Positions 28,134 through 37,009 of a stretch of DNA of 64,000 nucleotides are shown here, piece by piece. The stretch comes from Conyzicola lurida (GTDB lineage Bacteria > Actinomycetota > Actinomycetes > Actinomycetales > Microbacteriaceae). Below the pieces are notes generated by a model that saw only the letters and a program-made list of their open reading frames with translations, made no database searches and was not told the DNA's origin. A program made the translations under genes and the position numbers. Within the stretch, counting starts at the first letter, position 1; each line of letters opens with the position of its first letter. The stretch covers positions 372,001 through 436,000 of the forward strand of contig NZ_JACHMJ010000001.1 in the NCBI RefSeq assembly GCF_014204935.1, in the 5' to 3' direction.

Positions 28134-28340
28134 ATGGCGAACGGAACCGTGAAGTGGTTCAACGCTGAAAAGGGATACGGATTTATCACCGTGGAGGGCG
28201 GGAGCCAGGACGTCTTCGTCCACTACTCCGCCATTGACATGGGGGGATACAAAGTTCTCGAAGAGGGTCAGAGCGTGACCTTCGAAATCGGCACCGGCAG
28301 CAAAGGCCCACAGGCGGAATCGGTGCGTCTCGCGCAGTAG
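28134..28340 (+). CDS. Cold-shock protein
   Basis: A 68-residue CSD protein that binds single-stranded RNA and DNA and melts RNA structure. RNP1 KGYGFITV and RNP2 VFVHYSAI are intact. GGGAG stands six bases before the ATG. The 5' region (about 27985-28133) is long and contains the stem GCACC/GGTGC at 28086-28101 just upstream of the ribosome site, consistent with leader-based control as in other csp genes. A strong hairpin follows the stop. Confidence 0.97.
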   Translation: MANGTVKWFNAEKGYGFITVEGGSQDVFVHYSAIDMGGYKVLEEGQSVTFEIGTGSKGPQAESVRLAQ

Positions 28341-28362
28341 CGCGACACCTTTTCCGCTCGCG

Positions 28363-28391
28363 ACAATGACCCGTGTAATGCGGGTCATTGT
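28363..28391 (+). terminator. Terminator after the cold-shock gene
   Basis: ACAATGACCCG (28363-28373), 7-base loop, CGGGTCATTGT (28381-28391): a perfect 11-bp stem, 22 bases after the stop codon. Only a short T-rich tail follows. Confidence 0.7.
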
Positions 28392-28424
28392 TGTGCGCCC
28401 GGAGAGTTGACCGTCGATCCTCCC

Positions 28425-28494
28425 CGAGTGCCCCGTCGCTTTCTTGCACTCGTCCCTACCGAGTGCCCCGTCGCTTTCTTGCACTCGTCCCTAC
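28425..28494. repeat. Perfect 35-bp tandem duplication in the groL promoter
   Basis: 28425-28459 and 28460-28494 are identical 35-base units beginning CGAGTGCCCCGTCGC. Each contains one arm pair of a CIRCE-type element, so the duplication adds a regulator site. Confidence 0.95.
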
Positions 28495-28539
28495 CGAGTG
28501 CTAATTTTGTGTCTGGCACTCGCATGGTTCGAGTGCTAA
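28446..28539 (+). promoter_or_regulatory. groL promoter with three CIRCE-type HrcA sites
   Basis: GCACTC-N9-GAGTGC occurs three times: 28446-28466 (degenerate outer bases), 28481-28504 and 28516-28539; the last two keep the perfect right arm GAGTGCTAA. -35 TTGCAC (28479-28484), 17-bp spacer and -10 TAATTT (28502-28507) overlap the second element. HrcA bound here would repress groL until heat stress. Confidence 0.85.
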
Positions 28540-28551
28540 AGAATTCGGTAG

Positions 28552-30210
<1,659 letters not shown>

Positions 30211-30225
30211 GTCCTAGCAGTTCAG

Positions 30226-30262
30226 AAAATGGGCGGTCTCCTCACGGAGGCCGCCCATTTTT
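30226..30262 (+). terminator. Intrinsic terminator of groL
   Basis: AAATGGGCGG paired with CCGCCCATTT, with an additional CTCC/GGAG pair in the loop, ending in a run of T. It starts 16 bases after the stop. Confidence 0.92.
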
Positions 30263-30325
30263 CTATCCCTTTCTGAGATCTCGTCGTCTGGCATACTGGT
30301 GCCGCCCTCGACTCGAAAGGACCCC

Positions 30326-30820
30326 ATGCGCAGTCCTCGCGCCCAGCACGCAGCCGTCGCCGCACTCGTCATCCTCGCCTGCGCGGCATGCACCCCGGGT
30401 GCCGCCGAACCCGCCGCATCGCCCACACCCAGCGCCACCGTCGACCCGACCACCGAACCCACGGCCGAGCCCACGCTCCCGCCGGGCGGAGAGTCCTACG
30501 GCACGCTCGAGGAACTGCGCGTCGCGCTCACCGGCGCGGGCATCGACTGCCCGTCGCTCGTCGACCCGGCCGGTATCCCCGACGCCACCGAGTCCGGTTG
30601 GTGCCCCGACTACCAGTGGGGTCTCTCGATCTACCCCACCGTCGAAGCGCGCAACCACGTGCTGCAGCTCAACGTCGACAGCCAGGAGCCCCAGCCGTTC
30701 CTGGTCGGGACGAACTGGCTGCTCGCCTCGGCGTCGCAATACCCGTTGGAGGAACTCGGCCAAGTCGGCGGCGTGCTCGGCGGAATCGTCTGGCAGTCGC
30801 CGGAGCCGTTCCCGGAGTAG
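30326..30820 (+). CDS. Predicted small lipoprotein
   Basis: A 164-residue exported protein: basic N-terminus, hydrophobic segment and a cysteine-containing end ILACAAC (residues about 16-22) that can act as a lipobox, then a Pro/Thr/Ala-rich linker. The folded part has two cysteines (IDCPSL and GWCPDY) that may pair. No family is recognised. AAAGGA stands before the ATG at 30326. Confidence 0.75.
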   Translation: MRSPRAQHAAVAALVILACAACTPGAAEPAASPTPSATVDPTTEPTAEPTLPPGGESYGTLEELRVALTGAGIDCPSLVDPAGIPDATESGWCPDYQWGLSIYPTVEARNHVLQLNVDSQEPQPFLVGTNWLLASASQYPLEELGQVGGVLGGIVWQSPEPFPE

Positions 30821-30866
30821 CTCGCGCTTAACGGAGCCGCCGCGAGCTCCGTAAACCGCCCCGCCC

Positions 30867-31157
30867 CTACCGCGCGAACAACCGCGTGTTCGCCGCCTCC
30901 GTCTCCGCGTAGGTCTGACCGGCGTGCGTGAGCACCTGGTTGAGTGCGGTGAGGTCGTCGCTCACCCGCTGCTCGGTCGCGTGCCACGCGGCAGCGGCGC
31001 CTTGGAAGGCCGCCGCGGCGGGGCCGCCCCACGTGGCCTGCAGGTTCGCGAGCTGGCCGTGGAGCGCGGCCACCTCGCCCTGGATACGCCCGATGGTGCC
31101 GCGCATCGTGGAACTCGCGTTGAGAACTTCGTCACTGTCTACCTGGAATCTGGTCAT
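30867..31157 (-). CDS. WXG100-family (ESAT-6-like) protein
   Basis: A 96-residue helical-hairpin protein. The turn motif is ATWGGPAAAAF (W-x-G, residues about 41-51) and the C-terminal helix ends with YAETE, which fits the Y-x-x-x-D/E export signal of type VII secretion substrates. No ESX machinery gene is near, so it is an orphan substrate or a structural homologue. It lies downstream of the two-component operon on the same strand, separated by 44 bases. Confidence 0.88.
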   Translation of the reverse strand: MTRFQVDSDEVLNASSTMRGTIGRIQGEVAALHGQLANLQATWGGPAAAAFQGAAAAWHATEQRVSDDLTALNQVLTHAGQTYAETEAANTRLFAR

Positions 31158-31201
31158 GGCAGTAGACGGTAGTCACGCGTGCGACCCTCTAGGGGTGTGC
31201 G

Positions 31202-32884
31202 TCAGGAAGTGGGGACTTCGGGATTCTCCACAAGCGGCTGGTGCAGAGGAAGGATGACGCGGAACGTCGCTCCTCCGCCGGGCGTCTCGACGACCTCGAC
31301 CTCGCCCTTGTGGGCGGCGACGATCGACGCGACGATCGCGAGACCGAGGCCCGAGCCGCCGGTGTCGCGGTTGCGCGACGAGTCCGCGCGCCAGAAGCGC
31401 TGGAAGATCTTCTCGCGGATCTGCGGCGGGATGCCCTCACCGTGGTCGATGACCGAGATCGCGGCGACGCCCTGCGAGCGGTCGGTCTCCACACCGATCT
31501 CGATAGGGGTACCCGCGGGCGCGAATCGCATCGCGTTACCCATCAGGTTGGTGATGACCTGGCGGATCTTGTTTTCTTCGGCGAGCACGACGGCACGCGG
31601 TGCCGCGGGCGGCGGGAGGATCACGCCGATCTCCGTCGAGTCGGCGGGCGTGACCCGGGGGCGACGGCGGAGTCGGGCGAAGGTGGCTCCCGCGAAGGCG
31701 ATAGGCCCGGTCGCGAGCGCCGACCGGCTGTCCGTGGGGACTGCTGCCGCGGCATCCGGGGTCTCGTCGTCGGCAACCGGCAACGGCGCTACCTCGGTCA
31801 CGATGACCCGGACCTCGCGCCCGGGCGACGAGGCCATCGCGTCGAGCGCGGCGTCGTTGGCGAGCGGGATGAGGTCGACCTCGGCGAGCTGCAGCGGCTT
31901 CGCCTCGTCGATGCGGGCGAGCTCGAGCAGGTCGGTCACGAGTTCACCCATGCGGATGGCCTCTTTTTCGATGCGCTCCATGGCCTGGGCCACGTCTTCG
32001 GGCTTCTGCAGTGCGCCCATGCGGTACAGCTCGGCGTAGCCGCGCACCGAGACGAGCGGGGTGCGCAGTTCGTGGCTGGCGTCGCCGACGAAGCGGCGCA
32101 TCTGGTCGATGGTCTTCGCGCGGTCGGCGAAGGCGCGGTCGATCTGGCTGAGCATCGCGTTGAGCGAGCGGTTGAGCCGGCCGACCTCGGTGTTCTGGTT
32201 GGCTCCGCTGAGGCGCTGGGTGAAGTCCCCGCCGGCGAAGCGGGCAGCCGTCGCCTCGACCTCGCGCAGCGGGTTGAAGGTCGAGGTCACGAGCAGGCGG
32301 GTGACCGAGGCGCCGAGGATGACGACGGTCAGGCCGAAGAACATAAAGATCGCGGCGTACTGGTTGATGAACTTGTCGACCTCGTTGAGGTTGTAGCCCA
32401 CGACGATGTTGATGAAGTGGCCCGACGTAGTCGAGTACGGGCTGCTGACGACACGCCAGTGGCCGCCGCCGGGTTCGCTGTCGACGGTGAGGGCGTCGTC
32501 TGTCGACCACCTCTCGACATCCATGAGTTCGGATGACGCGGGCCGTTCTTCATCGGACGCCTTGTTCGAGCACAGCAGTGTGTCGTCCTCGACGACGCTG
32601 ATGTAATACGGCGTGAGACCGGCGGCGACCTGGCAGCGCAGGGCGCCCTCGGGGGTCTCGGTGAAGGCGATGACCTGGTTGTCGATCGCCTGCAGCGCCG
32701 CGTTGATCTTGGTGTCGGTGTCCGAGGTGAGGTACGACCGCAGGACGGACATCGACCCGAGACCGGCGACGAGCAGGCCGAGCGTGAGCAACAGCACGCT
32801 CACCGCGGTCATTTTGGTGCGCAATGACGTCGCGTTCCACTTCGTGGTGAACGCGTCGGTCAGGTGGGTTTTGCTGGAGCTCAC
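31202..32884 (-). CDS. Two-component sensor histidine kinase
   Basis: A 560-residue membrane kinase. Membrane segments at about residues 24-46 and 177-199 bracket a 130-residue extracytoplasmic sensor; HAMP follows (about 196-250), then HisKA with the phospho-acceptor His271 in DASHELRTPL, and HATPase_c with the N box NLMGNAMRFAP and G boxes DHGEGIPP and GGSGLGLAIV. An Ala/Pro/Arg-rich insertion of about 60 residues (about 370-430) separates HisKA and the N box and is unusually long. Two cysteines in the sensor (LRCQ and LLCSN) may form a disulfide. Its GTG start overlaps the stop of the response-regulator gene (GTGA). The signal is unknown. Confidence 0.93.
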   Translation of the reverse strand: MSSSKTHLTDAFTTKWNATSLRTKMTAVSVLLLTLGLLVAGLGSMSVLRSYLTSDTDTKINAALQAIDNQVIAFTETPEGALRCQVAAGLTPYYISVVEDDTLLCSNKASDEERPASSELMDVERWSTDDALTVDSEPGGGHWRVVSSPYSTTSGHFINIVVGYNLNEVDKFINQYAAIFMFFGLTVVILGASVTRLLVTSTFNPLREVEATAARFAGGDFTQRLSGANQNTEVGRLNRSLNAMLSQIDRAFADRAKTIDQMRRFVGDASHELRTPLVSVRGYAELYRMGALQKPEDVAQAMERIEKEAIRMGELVTDLLELARIDEAKPLQLAEVDLIPLANDAALDAMASSPGREVRVIVTEVAPLPVADDETPDAAAAVPTDSRSALATGPIAFAGATFARLRRRPRVTPADSTEIGVILPPPAAPRAVVLAEENKIRQVITNLMGNAMRFAPAGTPIEIGVETDRSQGVAAISVIDHGEGIPPQIREKIFQRFWRADSSRNRDTGGSGLGLAIVASIVAAHKGEVEVVETPGGGATFRVILPLHQPLVENPEVPTS

Positions 32885-33573
32885 GCTCGCGAGGTCTTCA
32901 GCATGTAGCCGAAACCGCGCTTGGTCTGGATGATCGGCTCGGCCGAGAGGTGGTCGAGCTTGCGGCGCAGGTAGCTGATGTAGCTCTCCACGATGCCGGC
33001 GTCGCCGTTGAAGTCGTACTCCCAGACGTGGTCGAGGATCTGTGCCTTCGACAGAACGCGGTTCGGGTTGAGCATGAGGTAGCGCAGCAGCTTGAACTCG
33101 GTCGGGCTGAGCTCGATCTGCTCGGATCCGATGGTCACCTCGTGGGTGTCCTGGTCCATGGTCAGCTCGCCGGCGCGGATGACCGCCTCTTCGTCGTCCT
33201 GCATCGTGCGGCGCAGGATGGCCTTGATGCGGGCGACGATCTCGTCGAGGCTGAACGGCTTGGTCACGTAGTCGTCGCCGCCCACCGTGAGGCCGGTGAT
33301 CTTGTCTTCGGTGTCGTCCTTCGCCGTGAGGAAGAGGATCGGTGCGGTGTAGCCGGACGCGCGCAGGCGCTTGGTCACGCCGAAGCCGTTGATGTCGGGC
33401 AGCATGACGTCGAGGATGATGAGGTCGGGCTCTTCCTCCAGCACGGCGGAAATAGCGCCTGCTCCATTGCCTACCGCTCTCACCGCGAAGCCGGCGAAAC
33501 GCAGGCTCGTGGTCAGAAGGTCGCGGATGTTGGGCTCGTCGTCAACGATCAGGATCTTGGGGCCGTCAGTCAT
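32881..33573 (-). CDS. OmpR/PhoB-family response regulator
   Basis: A 230-residue regulator: receiver domain with Asp11/Asp12, phospho-acceptor Asp55 (LIILDVMLPD) and Lys105 (YVTKPF), then the winged-helix output domain with LSPTEFKLLRYLMLNPNRVL and YISYLRRKLD. It is first in a two-gene operon with its kinase. The ATG at 33573 follows GATACT (33585-33580) by six bases, giving a leaderless mRNA, and two CCAGACAA repeats 11 bp apart lie just upstream, the spacing used by OmpR-type dimers, so it probably regulates itself. Confidence 0.95.
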   Translation of the reverse strand: MTDGPKILIVDDEPNIRDLLTTSLRFAGFAVRAVGNGAGAISAVLEEEPDLIILDVMLPDINGFGVTKRLRASGYTAPILFLTAKDDTEDKITGLTVGGDDYVTKPFSLDEIVARIKAILRRTMQDDEEAVIRAGELTMDQDTHEVTIGSEQIELSPTEFKLLRYLMLNPNRVLSKAQILDHVWEYDFNGDAGIVESYISYLRRKLDHLSAEPIIQTKRGFGYMLKTSRA

Positions 33574-33591
33574 GTGACCAGTATCTGCGAG

Positions 33592-33610
33592 TTGTCTGGA
33601 GTTTGTCTGG
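33592..33610 (-). promoter_or_regulatory. Tandem response-regulator sites upstream of the OmpR-family gene
   Basis: On the minus strand, CCAGACAA occurs at 33610-33603 and again at 33599-33592, a direct repeat with an exact 11-bp period. It ends six bases upstream of the -10 box GATACT, overlapping the -35 region. Confidence 0.6.
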
Positions 33611-33691
33611 GAGTGGTGTGTGCCAATCGAATGAGGCAGCCAAGCGCCCGGCCACGGCACAATAAACGTTGACGATACGAGAGGGAGCAAC

Positions 33692-34534
33692 GTGGGGGCA
33701 AGCGTGTTCGACAAGCGGGTGGCGGTTATGGCGATCGTCAACCGCACACCCGACTCGTTCTACGACCGGGGTGCCACCTTCGCCCTCGACAAAGCCGTGG
33801 AGGCGGCACTCGTCGCGGGGGCGAACGGCGCCGACCTCGTCGACATCGGGGGAGTGCCGTTCGGGCGTGGCCCCGCCGTCTCGCTGCAGGAGGAGATCGA
33901 CAGGGTGGTGCCGGTCGTGGAGGGTATCCACGCGGCATCCGACATCGTCGTCTCTGTCGACACCTTCAACGCCGAGGTCGCCCGCCTGAGCATCGCCGCC
34001 GGCGCCGGAGTCATCAACGACACGAGCGGCCTCTTCGACACCGACATGGCCGCGGTCGTGGCCCAGAGCGACGCGACCCTCGTGCTGACCCACAGCCTCG
34101 CGCCGCCCCGCAGCGAGCCGCCGCGTCCGGAGTACGGCGACGTGGTCGCCGAGGTGGTGGAGTTCCTCGTCGACCGGGTCGCGCGTGCCGAGGCCGCGGG
34201 TATCCCGCGCGACCGGCTCATCGTCGACCCCGGGCACGACCTCAACAAGAACACGCTGCACTCGCTCGAGATCACCCGACGTCTCGAGGAGATCGTGGCG
34301 ATCGGACTGCCGACGCTGGTGGCGGTCTCGCGCAAGGACTTCGTGGGCGAGGTGCTGGATGCCGCGAAGGAAGACCGACTGGAGGGGTCGATCGCGGCCG
34401 CGGTGGTCTGCGTCTTGAAGGGTGCCCGCATCGTGCGCATGCACGACGTCGCGGCGGCGGTCGCGGCGATGCGCATGACCGAGGCGATCCTCGGCGACCG
34501 CGAACCGGCGTACCTGCGCCATAACATAGGCTGA
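33692..34534 (+). CDS. FolP2-like dihydropteroate synthase homologue
   Basis: A 280-residue TIM-barrel protein of the pterin-binding family. VMAIVNRTPDSFYDRG, GADLVDIGG, VSVDTF, INDTSG and VDPGHDLNKNT are the family blocks. However, the STRPG loop that follows DVGGE in true FolP reads VPFGRGP here, and the overall style is that of mycobacterial FolP2, a paralogue reported to lack dihydropteroate synthase activity. So catalysis of para-aminobenzoate condensation is doubtful. AGGGAG precedes GTG 33692. The stop overlaps the next start (TGATG), coupling it to a RibD-like reductase. Confidence 0.85.
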   Translation: MGASVFDKRVAVMAIVNRTPDSFYDRGATFALDKAVEAALVAGANGADLVDIGGVPFGRGPAVSLQEEIDRVVPVVEGIHAASDIVVSVDTFNAEVARLSIAAGAGVINDTSGLFDTDMAAVVAQSDATLVLTHSLAPPRSEPPRPEYGDVVAEVVEFLVDRVARAEAAGIPRDRLIVDPGHDLNKNTLHSLEITRRLEEIVAIGLPTLVAVSRKDFVGEVLDAAKEDRLEGSIAAAVVCVLKGARIVRMHDVAAAVAAMRMTEAILGDREPAYLRHNIG

Positions 34535-35298
34535 TGGAGCCCCGCATCGATCAGCTTTGGCCCGAATTTCTCGACGACCTCGGCGATGACGAGATCGTCG
34601 CCGACCTCGCCGCCCCGGGCGGGCCGTGGTTGCGGGTGAACTTCGTCTCGAGCGTGGACGGAGCCGCGACCACCGCCGGAGTCTCGGGCGGCCTGGGCGA
34701 TGCCTCAGACAAGCGCATGTTCGAGTTGCTGCGTCGCGTCAGCGATGTCGTGCTCGTGGGCGCGGGGACCGTGCGCGACGAGGGCTACGGTCCGCTGCGG
34801 GTGAGCGACGAGTCCGCGGCCTGGCGGGTTGGCCGCGGTTTGCCGCCGCACCCGGTGTTCGCGATCGTCTCGGGGTCGCTCGACCTCGACCCGACCTCGA
34901 CGATCTTCACGGAGGCACCCGTGCTGCCCGTGATCGTCACGACCAATCGGGCGACCGCCGCGAAGCTCGCCGCCTTCGACGGGCTGGCCGACGTGATCGT
35001 CGCCGGGCAGACGTCGGTCGACATGCCGCTCGCTCTCGCCGGTCTGCACGAGCGCGGCCTGCTGCACGTGTTGAACGAAGGCGGACCCTCGCTGTTCGGC
35101 TCGCTCGCCGCGGCCGGCGCGGTCGACGAGCTCTGCCTCACCGTCGCGGCGCGGCTCGAGGCCGGGAATGCGCGGCGGATTTCGCACGGAGACCTCGACG
35201 TGCCGGTGCAACTAGAGCTCGGCCGGGTGCTGCGGCACGAGAGCACGCTGCTGTTGCGGTACACGCGGGCCGTCCCTGAGCCTGTCGAAGGGGCGTAG
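34534..35298 (+). CDS. RibD C-terminal-domain (pyrimidine reductase/DHFR-fold) reductase
   Basis: A 254-residue protein of the RibD C-terminal reductase family with a dihydrofolate-reductase-like fold. WLRVNFVSSVDGAA, DVVLVGAGTVRDEGYGPLR and LLHVLNEGGPSLFG are the NADPH- and substrate-site blocks. The deaminase domain of full RibD is missing. A stand-alone relative in M. tuberculosis can act as a dihydrofolate reductase, so with the FolP2-like neighbour a pterin/folate reaction is possible. The final residues PEPVEGA and the stop come from a dispersed genomic repeat that overlaps the gene end. Confidence 0.87.
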   Translation: MEPRIDQLWPEFLDDLGDDEIVADLAAPGGPWLRVNFVSSVDGAATTAGVSGGLGDASDKRMFELLRRVSDVVLVGAGTVRDEGYGPLRVSDESAAWRVGRGLPPHPVFAIVSGSLDLDPTSTIFTEAPVLPVIVTTNRATAAKLAAFDGLADVIVAGQTSVDMPLALAGLHERGLLHVLNEGGPSLFGSLAAAGAVDELCLTVAARLEAGNARRISHGDLDVPVQLELGRVLRHESTLLLRYTRAVPEPVEGA

Positions 35299-35331
35299 CG
35301 CGCGAGAACCGCTTCGACAGGATCAGCGACC
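35274..35331. repeat. Dispersed palindromic repeat, two partial copies
   Basis: CCCTGAGCCTGTCGAAGGG (35274-35292) overlaps the end and stop of the RibD-like gene; GCTTCGACAGGATCAGCGACC (35311-35331, inverted) follows. These belong to the family whose consensus is GGTTGAGCCTGTCGAAACC. Confidence 0.8.
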
Positions 35332-35338
35332 GGGGAGC

Positions 35339-37000
35339 CTACGCGGCGGCGTCGAGCGTGTCGGAGTCGAGAATCGTGTAGCTGTACCCCTGCTCGGCGA
35401 GGAACCGCTGGCGGTTCTGCGCGAAATCCTGGTCAACGGTGTCGCGCGCGACGAGCGTGTAGAAGTTGGCGGGCAGGCCGCTCTCCTTCGGGCGCAGCAG
35501 GCGTCCGAGGCGCTGCGCCTCCTCTTGGCGTGACCCGAAAGAGCCCGACACCTGGATAGCGACCGTGGCCTCGGGCAGGTCGACCGAGAAGTTCGCGACC
35601 TTCGACACCACGAGCACCTTGAGCGTGCCTTCGCGGAACGCCTGATAGAGCCGCTCGCGCTCGGCGACGGGCGTCGAGCCGGTGAGTGCCGGGGCGTCCA
35701 GTGCTTCCGACAGCTCGTCGATCTGGTCGAGGTACTGGCCGATCACGAGGATCTGCTCGCCGTCGTGCTTCTTGACCAGCCGCTTGACCACGTCGAGCTT
35801 CGCCGGGGCGGTCGCCGCGAGCCGGTAGCGCACGTCGTCGGCCGACGCGGCGTACTCGAGGCGGTCCTGCTGCGGCAGGTCGATGCGTACTTCGTAGCAG
35901 GATGCCGGAGAGATGAAGCCCTGCGCCTCGATCTCCTTCCACGGGGCGTCGAAACGCTTCGGGCCGATCAGGCTGAACACGTCGCCCTCGCGGCCGTCCT
36001 CGCGCACGAGCGTGGCCGTGAGTCCGAGACGGCGGCGCGCCTGCAGGTCGGCGGTGAGCTTGAACACGGGCGCGGGCAGCAGGTGCACCTCGTCGTAGAT
36101 CACGAGGCCCCAGTCGAGCGCGTCGAGCAGCGCGAGGTGGGCGTACTCGCCCTTCCGCTTGGCGGTGAGCATTTGGTACGTCGCGATAGTGACAGGCTTC
36201 ACGTCTTTGACGAGGCCCGAGTATTCGCCGACTTCCTCTTCGGTGAGGGTGGTGCGCTTGAGCAGCTCGTTGCGCCACTGGCGTGCCGATACCGTGTTGG
36301 TCACGAGGATCAGGGTGTTGGTCTTGCCGACCGCCATCGCGCCGGCGCCGACGAGCGTCTTGCCCGCGCCACAGGGCAGCACGACGACGCCGGAGCCCTG
36401 CTCGAAGAAGCTGGAGACGGCATCGTTCTGGTACGGGCGCAGGTGCCAGCCGTTGTCGAGCAGCGAGATCTCGTGCGGCGTGCCCGGTGTGTAGCCGGCG
36501 AGGTCCTCGGCGGGCCAACCGATCTTGAGCAGCTCCTGCTTGAGCTGACCGCGGGCCCAGGCCTGCACGACGTAGGTGTTGTCGCCGCGGCGCTCGAACA
36601 GCAGGGCCGCGACCTTCTTGCCACGGGCGATCTCCGCCAGCACCGCGGCATCCGTCGCCGTCAGCAGCAGGACGCCCTCGGCGTCGCGCTCGATCACGAG
36701 ACGCCCGTAGCGTCCGACGGTCTCGGTGATGTCGACCGAGACGACCTGCGGGATGGCGTACTTGGAGTACTTCTCGAGCGTGGCGAGCATGTCGGCGGAG
36801 GTGTGCCCGGCGGCGCGCGCGTTCCAGAGGCCGAGCTTGGTGATGCGGTAGGTGTGGATGTGCTCCGGCGCCCGCTCCAGCTCGGCGAAGACCGAGAGGT
36901 CGTGGCGCGCGTCGTCCGCGAGCGGGTGCGCCACTTCGAGAAGGACCGTCCGGTCACTCTGCACGATCAGCGGGCCGTTGGGTGCTTCGGGCGAATTCAC
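35339..37000 (-). CDS. XPB/Rad25-type DNA repair helicase
   Basis: A 553-residue superfamily 2 helicase, 3' to 5', of the bacterial XPB branch. Walker A is LPCGAGKTLVG, motif II is IYDEVHLL (DEVH), motif III GLTATLVRED, and motif VI QRLGRLLRPK. The N-terminal region (about 1-190) holds the damage-recognition-like domain. The start GTG 37000 lies just after GAGG. Nine bases separate it from the helicase-associated gene upstream, so the two are an operon, as in most actinobacteria. A role in DNA repair or transcription-coupled processes is inferred from the family. Confidence 0.95.
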   Translation of the reverse strand: MNSPEAPNGPLIVQSDRTVLLEVAHPLADDARHDLSVFAELERAPEHIHTYRITKLGLWNARAAGHTSADMLATLEKYSKYAIPQVVSVDITETVGRYGRLVIERDAEGVLLLTATDAAVLAEIARGKKVAALLFERRGDNTYVVQAWARGQLKQELLKIGWPAEDLAGYTPGTPHEISLLDNGWHLRPYQNDAVSSFFEQGSGVVVLPCGAGKTLVGAGAMAVGKTNTLILVTNTVSARQWRNELLKRTTLTEEEVGEYSGLVKDVKPVTIATYQMLTAKRKGEYAHLALLDALDWGLVIYDEVHLLPAPVFKLTADLQARRRLGLTATLVREDGREGDVFSLIGPKRFDAPWKEIEAQGFISPASCYEVRIDLPQQDRLEYAASADDVRYRLAATAPAKLDVVKRLVKKHDGEQILVIGQYLDQIDELSEALDAPALTGSTPVAERERLYQAFREGTLKVLVVSKVANFSVDLPEATVAIQVSGSFGSRQEEAQRLGRLLRPKESGLPANFYTLVARDTVDQDFAQNRQRFLAEQGYSYTILDSDTLDAAA

Positions 37001-37009
37001 CTCGACAGC

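Noticed and set aside
28425..28539. CRISPR-like spaced repeats before groL
   Set aside because: Only two perfect 35-bp units, adjacent with no spacers; they are duplicated CIRCE-type sites.
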